Positions 36,550 to 48,044 of a stretch of 64,000 bases of DNA are shown piece by piece. The first letter of the stretch is position 1. Each line of letters starts with the position of its first letter. Location of the stretch: NCBI GenBank assembly GCA_036023115.1, contig JAYKKT010000056.1, forward strand, positions 3,282,001 through 3,346,000, in the 5' to 3' direction. The notes below the pieces were generated by a model that was not told the origin of the DNA, made no database searches, and was given only the letters and a program-made list of their open reading frames with translations. This DNA comes from Brasenia schreberi. Its lineage: Eukaryota; Streptophyta; Magnoliopsida; Nymphaeales; Cabombaceae. Both the position numbers and the translations under genes were made by a program.

Positions 36550-36713
36550 GGAGGAAGAGGAAGGAAGGCGGAAAAGTGCTCCTTCTTGCCCCATAAAGAA
36601 GACAAGAAACAGAGGAAAGTTGATGTCAAATAAAGCCTCCACTTTCAGAGTAATTATAGAACCAATATAATATGCCGGATATTCACAATCAATATAACCC
36701 GAACTTTTGGAGG

Positions 36714-37296
36714 TGTCACTAATTCGAAGTTCGCTCCGACTCAAGGGAGGTTTTCAGATGGGTGATGGCAGGTAGAATCCTCTTCTACCTAATGCCACCC
36801 TTATATGATGAGGAGACGAAATACATGATCTCTCTCATATGCACCCTCTTTTCTCTAGGCCTAGGCTAATACACACACAGAGGCAAATAGCCGAGCATAA
36901 TAACCTAGAAGGAAGATGGCTTTCTTCATATCAAAAGGAGATTTACAAGGACTCAAACTCTCCCTAACTCTAAGTATGAGTAGTGATCAATCAAGTGTCC
37001 AACTCTAAGTGCTCTCGTCTATTGATTGACATAAGTGCTAGAACTAACTCTTAGGATAGAGTTTCCTAGAAGACTCTAGACTATCATGACTAAGAGCCAT
37101 GACATCTAGAGAGCGCTATGGTTATTACTAACTCATGCAGGTTGCATGTGAGTTACCCGATTATAAGCCCTTACAAAAGGGTTAACTAACTACTAACAAT
37201 AGAGGTTAACTAATGAGATATGCAAGTAGGGTTTACATGTTGGACACTAGAAGATCATTCCGAAGTACGCATGCCATGCGAATCAGCCCTATGACA
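36714..37296 (-). repeat. 3' LTR of the chromovirus, 583 bp
   Basis: Runs from TGTCACTAATTC to CTATGACA. In element orientation it starts TGTCATAGGG. It aligns with the right LTR along its length, with small indels and about 10 percent substitutions by eye. This LTR is the end nearer the Dof start codon. Confidence 0.92.
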
Positions 37297-37309
37297 ATTC
37301 CCCCAACTA

Positions 37310-38580
37310 AGTCAGGACTCACCCTTGAGACCTCATGATAAGTGCAAAGAAGGTGCTCGTACTACCATAGTTGTGCACGAGAGATCTATATATCATCGTA
37401 TGGGTCTCTACCCATCAAGTGCACTAGGTAATGCGTCTATCATTGGGGTCCCGCATCATCCCCCCGATGTGCTAGTACCACTGTTACTACAAGAATCTCT
37501 AACCTTTAGGAATGATCAATGCTCCAACCTATCTAGATCCTCGTGGTATTTCTTTAGCTATGAAATATGGAAAATTGGGTGTAACTTCAATCAGTCAGGC
37601 AATTCCAGCTTGTATGTGACCTATCCAATGCGGTACATGACTCAAAATGGTCTATCATATTTTGGCTTTAACCCCATATATCTGCCTTTTTAAACTTGCT
37701 TCTGGATACACTCAGGTATCCGAAGCCATACAAAATTCATAATGCTGAATTCTAGTTCATGTCGGTGCTTGTCTGCATGCTTGATCATCCATGCACATGC
37801 TCAACCCCTTGTATCAACTCTAATGGTCCGAACAACTGCCACTCCATCACAGGCTTAAAAAGACTCATCCCCGTGGATGAATTTCGGTGGGTGTTGTAGC
37901 AGAACTGAGCTACCTCAAGCAAGGATACCTAATTTTTCTGACTGGCTGTCATATAGTGACGCAAATACTCCTCCAACATGGAGTTCATTCTCTCGGTTTG
38001 GTTGTTTGCATGTGTATGATGTACCGATGAGAAGAGTAATCGGGTTTCCATCATCCTAAATAGTTCACTCCAGAACTTACTCATGAAGCGTACGTCATGA
38101 TTGCTCACTATCTCCTCTAGAATGCCAAAATACTTCACCACATGGCACATGAATAGACGTACCGTCTCCTTAGTGCTATACTCTCTTAGTGCCACTATGA
38201 AGACTCCATATTTTGAGAATCAGTTCATAACCACCAATATAGTTTCAAGATCATACACCCTAGGTAGACTTGAAATAAAGTCTATGAAAATCCCTCTCCA
38301 TGGTCTATCCGAGATCGAAAGAGGTTGTAGCAGCCCTGTTGGTCACTTATGCTCCACTTTATCTTGCTGACAAACAGGCATGAGAGCACATAGTCGGCAA
38401 CCTTGTGCTTTATCCATGGCCTATAGTAACCACATGCCAAAAGAGCTATGGTTCTGTTTATCTCGGGATGTCCCGTATAGAATCATGGATCTCGTACAAA
38501 TGCTTCTGAAGCCCACCAGCATTCAGAACTAAGAGTTGCCGACTCTTGGTCCATACTACACTTTACAAACCTCATACTTG
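37310..38580 (-). pseudogene. Chromovirus integrase and chromodomain remnant
   Basis: The clearest frame (38195-37929) gives integrase core sequence: YSTKETVRLFMCHVVKYFG, EEIVSNHDVRFMS, ELFRMMETRLLFSS and EYLRHYMTAS. The expected PQTDGQ is altered to HANNQTE. Upstream, about 38540-38370, is the zinc-binding region in broken frames (LYEIHDS, VADYV). Toward the LTR, about 37600-37340, a chromodomain-like YLVH.MGRDPYDDIW can be read. The chromodomain in related elements directs integration into heterochromatin. Stops and shifts make it inactive. Confidence 0.85.
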
Positions 38581-38593
38581 TTTGTAGAACCGA

Positions 38594-39385
38594 CTAAGGT
38601 ATGCTCTCAGACTTGCTTATACGATGGATCCTCATCGTCGAGTTGCTTGATTTGTTGTTAAGGGCATCAGCCATGAAATTCTCTTTCCTTGATCGATAAA
38701 CCGAATCAAAACCATACTTCTCAAGTAACTCTAGCCATCGGGTCTGCCTTGGAGTGAGTTTCTTTTGTGTTTTAAGAAATGTATTCACCACATTATCCAT
38801 TATCACAGTGATATGAAATCCTAAAAGATAAACTCTTCAAAGGTTAAGCCAATGTACCATGGCCAACAACTCTCTTTCGTGGGTTGGATATCTTGTCTCA
38901 ACCTCTTTGAGTTTCCTACTGATAAAGGCAATCGAGTGGCCATCTTGAGAAAGCATGCCACCAAGAGCTCGATCACTCGTATCAGTATGCACCACAAATG
39001 GTCGTGTGAAGTCGAGTAAGTGAAGCGCCAACTCTTGACATATCGTATCTTTTAGGGCCTCAAAAGCTTTCACACACTTAGAAGTCCATACACAAGTAGA
39101 GCCTTTCTGTAGTAGTTCGATGAGAGTAGCTGTCAACTTCAATTTTTTTTTCACAAACTTGTAGTAATAGTTGGATAGCCCTAGAAAGCTCCTCAACTCA
39201 CTCACAAATTTTGGTGCTTCCCAATCCTTAATGGCACATACTTTCTTACAGTCCATGCGGATCTCCCCTCCTCCTATGATATGACCCAAGAAAGTGATTT
39301 GGGTCTTGGCAAATTCACACGTCTCCCTCTTTAGATAACGTGTGTTCTCGTAGCCTCTCGAATACAAGAGAGGGATGTTAGACAT
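38594..39385 (-). pseudogene. Chromovirus reverse transcriptase C-terminus and RNase H
   Basis: Frame 39385-38837 gives the RT end (CEFAKTQITFLGHIIGGGEIRMD, ELRSFLGLSNYYYKF) and RNase H start (PFVVHTDTSDRALGGMLSQDG, AFISRKLKEVETRYPTHERELLA). The RNase H end is in 38806-38594 (TRWLELLEKYGFDSVYR, MADALNN). The RT palm with YLDD, about 39390-39560, is unreadable except for fragments. Confidence 0.9.
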
Positions 39386-39752
39386 GCTTTTCTAGATCAC
39401 GGTTGTAAATGACTATATCATCAAGACAAACCGCCACAAACTCATCCACGTAACGTGCAATACCTAGTTCATAAGTCGACAAAATGTTGCAGGCGCATTG
39501 GTTAGCTTGAATGGCATCACCAAAAGCTCATACACGTCATACTACATAACCATGACTGTCTTGACCTCATCCTTGGGTGCAATGCACACTTGCCAATATC
39601 CTAACCTTAGGTGTCAGCTAGAGCCTAAATTGTCATAGTCCCAACTTGTACCTCAACAAACACAAGGGACCTATGTGACTCTTTGACCACTCAGGCAACT
39701 CTAAAGAGTTGAAAACTTGAGTCTTGGACATCACATCCATTAGGTTTAGAGG

Positions 39753-40807
39753 CTATACCTTCGCCGTTGGCAAGTATGGCTGCAAGTTTGGCCTGCTTGG
39801 GGCAGAATTACATTCAATGGGACCCTTGGCAAATGAAGCATGGGCAAGGAGTCTTTCCACCTGAATTCGGCTGGCCAGTTTTTCCACTAACTGCTGCACA
39901 TCCATCGGCCGATTGGGTCTCACCCTTAGAGTTTCCAGTGCCTTTGTCATGTTGTTGCTTCTTACCCTTGCTTTTTTTCTTCTTTTTACCACCTTGATCA
40001 CTAAATTGACCTTTCTTTCGATTCAAATCTTCATTCCTTCCCTTGGAAGCACAAAGATCTACAAAGGTCTCCACCATGGCGAGTGCATCCATGACATCTG
40101 TAGGATTTCATTGCCTAAGTTTCACTTGGGCCCACGGTTGTAGGTCATCCTCGAAGTAAATGAGTTTATCTTCCTCACTCATATGTTGCACTTCGAGAAG
40201 AATCATACTAAATTTCTTCACATATTCGTGAAGAGAGCCGGAATGCTTTAGTTGCTTGAGCATCTCACTGAATCACCTAATGCTGTTCGTAGGCGTGAAT
40301 TGTGTTTGAAGTTCTTGTTTGAATTCTTCCCAATTCAAAGGAAGTATTCTTCCACCTTTGGCAGTAGCCATCTCACGAGTTCACCAAGGTGTAATGAAAC
40401 TATGGTGACCTTGTCTTCGTCAGGTACTTGAGATTCTCTCAAGTATCGGTCTAAATCCTATACAAAATTGTCGACAAGTTTTCAATCTCGTCAGCCTTTG
40501 AATGGTTTGGGTTCTGGAATTTTGACTTTAACAATGGTTGTAGTGACACGGACAACCTCTCATTGATCTGGAACACCGGGTTGCAGTTCCTCATGTAAAT
40601 TCTGGAATTCAACTTCCTAATGTTTTAGACGTTGCTGGCTGATTTGCACATTCTGCAACTGCTACGCAAACTGGTCATGCCGGGTTTGCAGATTCGCGAG
40701 CTGCTATAACACCACATCCATGGTGACCCGATCGAAGTCCCTTCATCCTCTGTTGTGTCACGTCTGCTCTTGCCCATACTTTGTATTTGGAGACTTAACA
40801 CGAACAC
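39753..40807 (-). pseudogene. Chromovirus gag
   Basis: Starts with MGKSRRDTTEDEGTS at 40807. Frames then shift, but a coiled-coil gag body and the later zinc knuckle CFICQGSH (near 39830) with a Lys/Gln-rich stretch before it are readable. CX2CX3H knuckles are usual in this chromovirus group. Confidence 0.75.
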
Positions 40808-41702
40808 TTACAAGACGCCAAGAAAAACCAACAAAACAAAACCCTCCTAATTATAACTTCTTGTAATATATCTAATACAACGACTCAAACAAGCTCAATT
40901 CGACACAACTCCATGACTTTTACCACCCTTACATCCTCAATTAACAAGGGATTACTGCAAAGACCTTGAAAATACGATGCTCAATTACGAAACAACGGAA
41001 ATCAAATTCTGCACCAACGCAGGACTTTTCCACAAAAAATCGCACGCAAACTTGCTATGGTTTCTTCTAATTCTGTTAGATCTGGATGTTTCCGACTAAT
41101 CAACGAACACCCCGACCTCTTGAACATGTGAATCTTACCAAACACTAGCAGATTCACTCAAAAGTCGAAGCTCAAACCCCGTTTTAGTCAGATCAACTCA
41201 GTTCGATCGGAATTGTAGAAAATTGTGAATGCAAATTTCAATTATTGACAAATTTTGCTCAAACTATTGTAGATCGGTTTCGATCTACTCTGTCCTCAAT
41301 ACTCCTCTGTAGGTTGAGGTATCCAACATCCAAATCAACCTTCCTCAAGGTCGAATTTGCTCTTGATATGAGCAATCACAGATCGTTTTCTAGATCCATG
41401 GTTTTTTTCACCAACGATCAACACTCAAGAACCCAATCTACCGTTCTTTTCGTGTAGATCTGTATAGATATACTTCAATTCAATAGATCACAGCTTGATC
41501 TACAAGAATCACCCCTTCTTGAGTAGATCTAGGTGTCCTTGTTTCAAGAGAATCAGATCAGAACTCACCTTAACAATTCCTGTCGTAATCAAGGCCAATC
41601 TTGGTGAAATTTTGCGAATTTTTGCAACGGTGCTCCAGAGAATTCAATCTACCGGAAAGTTGATCTTCTGCTGCAATTGTCATTCGATATCTAGCCAAAG
41701 AA

Positions 41703-41714
41703 GCTTTGATACCA
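41703..41714 (-). other. Primer-binding site of the chromovirus
   Basis: On the minus strand TGGTATCAAAGC lies 3 nt after the LTR end. It matches the 3' end of plant initiator tRNA-Met except for one base (TGGTATCAGAGC). The region 40808-41702 between it and gag is untranslated leader. Confidence 0.9.
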
Positions 41715-41717
41715 CTT

Positions 41718-42344
41718 TGTCACCAATTCAAAGTTCATTCTTGCTCAAGGGAGGTTTTAGGATGGGTGATGGCAGGTAGAATCCTCTTCTACCTCAGCTC
41801 ACTTGTATGCAATGAAGAGACGATGCACAGGATTTGTGCTAGCATCGGGGGTCCCACACTCTACAGCAGCACTTCGACTCTCTCTCCCATGCACCCTCTC
41901 TTCTCTAGTCCTAGGCTAATCCACACACACGGAGGTGAATAGCCTAGAAGGAATGATGACTTTCTTGATATCAAAAGGAGATTTACAAGGACTCGACTCT
42001 CCTCAAGTATGAGTAGTGATCAATCAAGTGTCCAACTCTAAGGTGCTTTCTTTTATTTATAGGCATAAGGGCTGAAACTAACTCTTAGGATAGAGTTTCT
42101 TAGAAGACACTATCATAACTAAGAGCCATAGTATCTAGAAAGTGCTATGGTTATTACTAACTCATGCAGGTCCCATGTGGGTTACCCGACTACAAGCCCT
42201 TACAAAAGGAGTTAGCTACTAACAATAGAGGTTAACTAATGGGATATACAAGTGAGGCTTACAACTGGGGTTTACATGTGAGGTTTTGTGGACACTAGAA
42301 GATCATTTTGGAGTGTTTGTGCCGGGAGAATCAACCCCGTGATA
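41718..42344 (-). repeat. 5' LTR of the chromovirus, 627 bp
   Basis: Runs from TGTCACCAATTC to CCGTGATA. The last base pair differs from the canonical CA end, probably by a point mutation; the other copy ends in CA. Differences from the 3' LTR indicate an older insertion than the Tat element. Confidence 0.92.
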
Positions 42345-42641
42345 GGAGGTGCAGGCAATTCAAATTTTTGAAAATTTATATGGACCGCATCATCAAAGTA
42401 TAAATTGCATGTAATTTATAGGTACCAAAGCTACTAGAGATTGGCTTCAGATAACCCGAACACGTGGTTCGGTATTGTTGAGCTCGAGGTCGCTACTACT
42501 CGACTCGAGTAGCTCGCTAGCTTAATTGAGTGTTGTTACATGTCTTATATGAAATGTATCACTAGTCTCACCCACTGAAAGCTTCTCCTCTCCATTCCCA
42601 CTTTTAGCTTAATTTCTGCCCTCCCAATATCTTCTTACAAT
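42345..42641. other. Original upstream flank of the Dof gene
   Basis: Before the chromovirus inserted, this DNA continued directly into 36713. It has no coding signal. It may contain displaced upstream promoter sequence. Confidence 0.5.
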
Positions 42642-43045
42642 TAGAGGTGTTCATGGAATCGTCATAACCACACCACTTGGTTCTGTTCTAGATGTTTGAC
42701 GGTTTGGTTCTTTAGGTCTAGCAGGGTTCTAGTGTTGGAACCAAGCTATTATATACACACATGTACATATAAATCCTTTTAAGTCTAAGTTTATATATAT
42801 GAGTTTTATAACCTCATAAACATATAAAATGTGGACGTAGATCCAAACGATCTGAAAGACATTGTACTTAGCAAAACCCTTAAATAGTGGAACTGTGGTT
42901 CAGAACTGAACCAAACTGGAACTGCTGATTTGGTTTGATTCAGTTCTGGCCATGGCATGGTTTAGTTCGATTCTCTAAAAGTTAAGAGCCGAGACTAACA
43001 GTTTTGTTCAAGATTGATGCTAGAACCAAACCATGAATACCCCTA
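42642..43045. mobile_element. hAT-like MITE, 404 bp
   Basis: Ends are inverted repeats: TAGAGGTGTTCATGG on the left and TAGGGGTATTCATGG read from the right. Flanking 8-mers CTTACAAT and GTTACAAC agree at six of eight positions, consistent with a decayed 8-bp duplication. The interior is rich in GGTTC/GAACC, with no coding capacity. Confidence 0.75.
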
Positions 43046-43387
43046 GTTACAACCACATCAACTTTTTACGTTCACTCTTCACTTTTCGTGTAACTTAATC
43101 CGGGTTCGAACATGGAGATTCAAATCTCCATCAAACTCGTGCTCGACCTGATTATTTTTTAAACAAGTCGGCTCGTGCTTGGTTATACTTGAGCTCCACT
43201 GGCTCAATTTAAGTCCTACCGACAATCATGTAAAACTTCGTTGGACCTTTTATAATGGGTGCCATCTTTCATTACTAATGCGAATTATGAACTTTAGCCA
43301 ACCTCGCCGCACCATGGCTTATATAGGTTGTACATTTGTAAATCGATGTACTTGTAAAAGGCGAGGTCCGTCCCCTTGTAGGCAACT

Positions 43388-43585
43388 AAGTCAGGTGGGT
43401 CTGCCATTACGACAAGTAGGTCCGGACCCACACTTGCCTTTAGCTCAAAGCAGCATGTCCTTCCAAGAAGTGCCGTTTTGGATGCAATTAAAGCAAAACC
43501 TCTGTCCAAGGGATGCCCTTTTTGAGCGTGGGCTCCGCTTCACGCTGGTTCTGCCCCTCTAGCAGTCAAGTTGGGAGGGGGGGTA
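43388..43585. repeat. Dispersed repeat, copy B
   Basis: Second copy of the family at 28141-28345: GTCTGCCATTACGACAAGTAGG then TCCGGACC, CACGCTGGTTCTGCCCCTC, CAGTCAAGTTGGGAGGG. The blocks between are of different length. The remaining DNA at 43046-43387 and 43586-43733 shows nothing recognisable. Confidence 0.6.
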
Positions 43586-43733
43586 GAAAATGACACCACT
43601 TATCTTATTTAAAATAAGATATTTTTGTAAAAAAATGACGGGAAAAAAAATCAAAATAACCCCCAATATGGTGCTAAATCACTACTTCAATAACCAAGTT
43701 AGCGCGAAATCAGCCATGAATTTGGGATAGCAA

Positions 43734-44981
43734 GGGGGTTTCGGCCCTCAGGCGCGTGGCACTCGGTTGGGGCGCCTTGCTGAACCCTACGGAACATGGG
43801 GAGGCTTCGTTGTCCTGAGGCGCGTGGCTGAATGCTGTGGCGCTAAGGCTATGCCTTGGGGTATGTTGTGCGCCCGACTGACTCTGTGGCACTAAGGCTA
43901 TGCCCCTAGAGTCCTGCGGTGCGCCTGGCTGAAGGACGGAAGGCTGAGGCACGGGTGCTGTGGAAGAAGCTTCAAGTGGCTAGGCGTCGGGAGGAGGGGT
44001 TCTCGGCTGAGGCTGGGAAGAGGTGCGCGACTGAAGGCACCTGGGGAGGTTAACGGGGCTAGTCTCCTGGCGCCCGGCTGAAGAAGACTTCTGCACTGCA
44101 CCCGTGGTGGCACCTGTCCGGTTCTGTACAACTCTTCTATGCACTCTCTCTCTTGGTTCTGCAAGTCCCTCTCTCTCTTCCAAGTGTGGGAAGGTCGGCC
44201 CTTAAAAAGGAGGCTGGCCAGCTGGCCTCAAAACTAGGGGGACGGTTATGCGTAACCGTTCCCGCTCGCCGAGCATAACCGCTCTCGCGCGCTGGATGCG
44301 GGGCGCTAGGCGTAACCGCTCCCACGTGCTGGGGCGCGGGTGGCTAGCCTGTGGCACCCGATAAGCGCGGAGTGCTGTCGGCCCCCGCCCGGGAAGCGCG
44401 GGGCGCTGTTTGCCCCCGCCCGAGAAGCACAGGGCGTTGTTTGAGGCGCGCGCCCCTTGTGAGGCTTCCACTTATCCACCCGGCCACAGGGTGCGGGTGT
44501 GCTGGCCCTGGCACACAGCGGGGGCCGCCACCTGTCCCTTGGGACTCTAACCGATACGTGGCCAGGCGCCAAGTGTCCTGGCCGGTTCCTAACCACCTAG
44601 ACCAACCTAGACCTACCTAGAACTCGGGTCACCTTGACCCTACTAGGACCGAACCACACCTATCCTAGGGTTAAACCGATTTTGCCTTGATCAAGCCTAA
44701 CGGACCAACATGACCTAACCCATACCCGGCTAGTTCCTAACCAACTAGGCTTGGTTCGACTCAACCCATTGTGACATACGTCTAACCTAGACACGACCTA
44801 GTCTCGACTTGGACCTAACTCGACTAGATCTAGGTTCACATGACTTGGCTCGGGTTTATAAACACACCCGGCCATTACAAAGACGCATATGTACATGGAC
44901 TAAGGATATGATACACATGATGAAGCACGCCGAATGGCGGAGGCGTGTGGGCACGCGTGCCACGAACTTATGTCCGTGACA
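43734..44981 (-). repeat. Inverted, truncated chromovirus LTR
   Basis: Reverse complement of the LTR sequence at 48045-48630 and 53670-54840. Its intact edge (44981) begins, on the minus strand, TGTCACGGACATAAG next to the polypurine tract TTGGGGGAGAG, so it is a 3' LTR. The other edge stops abruptly at GGGGGTTTCGGCCCT. It is GC-rich, with repeated CGTAACCG motifs. GC-rich open frames inside it are not genes. Confidence 0.88.
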
Positions 44982-45508
44982 ACTCTCCCCCAACGAAATC
45001 CGGACTCGTCCTTGAGGCCGTGTGGTAGTCTCTCAACAATTGCTCATACTGCCACAACTGTGCGCATGACACCCATGAATCGTCATTTGCATTTCTGCCT
45101 GTCCACCTGACTAGATACTGAGTATGTCTGTGAGGTCCGGCTCCCTAGACTCGGTGAGCGATGATGGCCTCGACTGCTAGTATGTCCTCTCAGACTAGCG
45201 GCAGTGGTTGACGATCCAGTCTCTTTGGGTCTTCGTAGTACTTCTTTAACTGCGACACGTGGATGACCGGATGGATCTTCAGTCGATCGGGCAACTCCAG
45301 TCTATAGGCAACAACACCTACCCTCTATATCACCTTGAATGGTCCGTCGTACTTCAGCTTCAAGCCCATAGTCGCCTTTGTACACCTGCTTTCAGATATA
45401 GTCCGGTATCCGAAGCCAAACAGAGTCTCCAACCTCGAACTCAACTGCCCTCCGATGCTTGTTCGCCTACCTGATCATATGGGCCCCAGCTCTCTCGAGC
45501 GAAGCTTT
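44982..45508 (-). pseudogene. Inverted 3' end of a chromovirus pol
   Basis: Reverse complement of 53190-53660: the region after the integrase core and the chromodomain (PVIHVSQLKKY-type and YLVRW-type stretches in broken frames), followed by the polypurine tract. It stops at 45508 and the next sequence is on the opposite strand and from a different element, so this is a rearrangement breakpoint. Confidence 0.85.
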
Positions 45509-47704
45509 TGAGTTTGGTAAGTCTAGCGTCCACGTCAAGCTTCGGAATGATCTCAGTTGGAGATGCTGGCTCGATTAGATGGTGTCGAGCACAGGTTGGC
45601 AAACGGGCATGGACATGGTGGTGGAGTAGACCGACCACGTCGCATCAAGGTTAGAGAACCGAAGGCCTTTGCTGGGGGCCGTGATACACAGGTATTGGAG
45701 AATTTCATTTACCAGATGGACCTTTACCTCAAGGCTGGTTAGCTTGAGGACGAAGAAGAGAAACTAGCACTAGTGGCTATGTTTCTAGAAGACGATGCCA
45801 TGCTGTGGTGGCATCGCATGCAGGAGGATGCTGAGGTAGGACTCACTCACATCCACAATTGGGATCTGTTCAAGCAGGCTCTATGAGAATACTTTCTCCC
45901 ACGCAATAGTGAGATGGTTTGATGGCTTAAGGCACAACGGATCGTTGCAGATTACATTAAGGAATACCAAACCCTTATGTTGAGCATCCGAACGATGAGC
46001 CCAGAAGATCATCTATTTAAGTTCTTTAATGGGTTACAGCCGTGGGCTGAGCAAGAGCTGAACAGGATCAACTCGCAGACCCTTTCTGAAGCTATAACGG
46101 CGGCAGAACGTCTACTTGACAATCATCGGCCAACTAGTTTGAAGAAAGACAAGTATGACACTGAAAGACAGAATGGTTGGAAGAATAAGAATCGGTAGGA
46201 TACTTCAAAGGATACCCCAACCGAGTCTTCTACACAAAGAGAACAAGGGAACAAGGACCATATGAAGAAGGGTACGACCAAAGGATCCTTTAAGAAAGAA
46301 TGTTGGTATTGTGGCGGCCAACATTTCTCATATGAGTGTGAACAAAAGAAAGAGGACTTTGCCCGCGCCGCTAACGCCGTGCAAAGGACAGATGGTTCGG
46401 ATGACGTCCCAAGGGAAGACACTATGAGGGTTGGTGCAATGAGACTGTTGAATGCCATAGATGGGGGATCAACGTCACGCAAGCCCACGGATAAGGCTCT
46501 CATGTACATACCGGTTATCGTCAATGGTAAAGATATAGTGAGAATGGTGGACACTGGCACAACTCACAACTTTATGTGCTTGGAAGAAGCTAAACGTTTG
46601 GGCCTAAGGGTAGTGGGAAACAATAGCAACATGAAGGCTGTGAATTCAGAGTCCAAACCCATTCTGGGGGAGGCAATTGCTGTTGCGACTCAAGTAGGGA
46701 GTTGGCACGGGGTAACCAACTTCACAATGGCATCGTTGGATGAGTATCGGGTGATACTTGGTATGGAGTTCTTTAGGGTTAGCCATGCGGAGATACGACC
46801 AGCCTCGAATCTAGTAGTCTTCATGGATTGCGATAAACCCTATGTTGTTCGTGCATCGGCTTCGGATGATGGTCATGTTCGAAAGGTGTCAGCACTTCGG
46901 CTCGAAGGTCATAAGCAGGGGAATGCCACACGCGACGTGGCGCTGAACAGAAGATACCTCTTGGCAGGGTGTCTTCGAAGATTGGTGTCGCAAGACTGAA
47001 GGAGTGCGGTGACGTTCGGCTCACCGCATGTTCAAGGAATCTACCTCACGGGAAAGGGGTAGGCCGTCAGCACTAGAAGACTAGCGAGCAAGGAAATAAG
47101 CAAGCAAGTAAAGGTTCCGGTCCTAAGGGACGATGACACAAGTCTGTTGCTGGCAAGACAAGATGGGGGATGTAAGGTAAGTTGCATAGGAGCAAAGGAC
47201 CTAGAGGGCAATTGGAGGCACGACAGAGGATGACTGTACAAGACTCCAAGATACTGCCAACCGTACACAACTTCTGCGCTGATCAATAGGAGCGGCATGA
47301 TTTTGCCCAACCGCTCCATGTGAAGGCAGCGATGCGCATGAAGAAATGGACGAATTCGAAGTGGTGCGATGGTCTCGTTGTGAGGCAATGCGCTGCGATG
47401 ATCCAGAAGGATGACGGACTTCAACCAGTAATCTTGAGGGTAGGGGATCAGGCGTTCCGATTAGAGTCCGTCCATGATAGATTGCTAACTACCTTCCATG
47501 CGAGCAAACCTAAGACTTATCATGTGGACATGGAACGTGCAGGCCGTAGCTACTACGGGCACGTGTGCCCTAGAGGACAACAGGAGCAACAGAAGATGAA
47601 GGTACAATGGGTCGAGAGGCGGACAAGCGCGCCAAGAGCTTTAGAGTTGCAAAAGCATTGCCACGAAACTTGCCGAGGTCGTCAAGAGCTTAGGTGGGGG
47701 AGAA
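45509..47704 (+). pseudogene. Gag-protease fragment of another Ty3/gypsy element, no RT
   Basis: Gag body in 45557-46195 (GHGHGGGVDRPRRIKVREPKAF.., VLENFIYQMDLYLKAG then a stop, FKFFNGLQPWAEQELNR, EAITAAERLLD). A 245-residue frame 46262-46999 has the zinc knuckle CWYCGGQHFSYEC and the protease active site MVDTGTTHNFM with IVNGK before it and EYRVILGMEFF after. From 47000 to 47704 only fragments such as MKKWTNSKWCDG and TTFHASKPKTYHVD remain. RT, RNase H and integrase core are absent. It runs up to a polypurine tract GGTGGGGGAGAA and the LTR at 47705. It may be a deleted or a non-autonomous element. Confidence 0.85.
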
Positions 47705-48044
47705 TGTGACCCTTCAACTGCGAACTGAACCATGGTGGTATAACTAGGGTCACTACGTGGGTACCACCCTTGCAACTCTAGTAATAAACTCCCATTTGGG
47801 GGAAGAGTCCCGCATCTAAGTTGTAAGCGTGTCGCGGGCCATGCACCGTTATTTGCTATCAATACAATCTTCTTTCTTATTTATTCTCAAGTATCCTTGC
47901 TATCTCCAAACGACCCTCCCTATCATCAGTCTTAAGCTTCCGCTGAACCTCTGCAACCTTGGTGAAAGGCTTGCTAGGTTGTGCGCAGCCTAGCGCCGGT
48001 CATGCGTTCCGTGCCTTGGGTGATTCTAGTGCCGGGGCGTGACA
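47705..48044 (+). repeat. 340-bp LTR of the gag-protease element
   Basis: Starts TGTGACCCTTC right after the polypurine tract and ends GGGGCGTGACA, with the near-inverted ends TGTGAC/GTGACA. A polyadenylation-type region TTTCTTATTTATTCTC lies in its middle. About 60 bp of it recurs in inverse orientation near 55570. The next base enters the larger chromovirus LTR. No matching 5' LTR is present. Confidence 0.8.

Larger units (their letters stand above)
36714..42344 (-). mobile_element. Complete chromodomain Ty3/gypsy element with target duplication
   Basis: LTRs at 36714-37296 and 41718-42344 flank a minus-strand gag-pol remnant. A 5-bp duplication GGAGG is present on both sides (36709-36713 and 42345-42349). 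The polypurine tract GTTGGGGGAAT lies beside the left LTR and an initiator-Met primer-binding site beside the right LTR. Pol order with integrase after RNase H, and a chromodomain-like end, mark a chromovirus. It lies upstream of the Dof gene in the same orientation. Confidence 0.95.

Noticed and set aside
36414..36744. Minus-strand 82-residue frame (36744-36496) as the Dof N-terminus
   Set aside because: It is in a different frame from exon 1, crosses the TATA box and the LTR boundary, and has no Dof-related motif.
43898..44620. Several overlapping GC-rich open frames on both strands
   Set aside because: They lie in a chromovirus LTR and have no domain; long frames arise here because GC-rich DNA has few stops.
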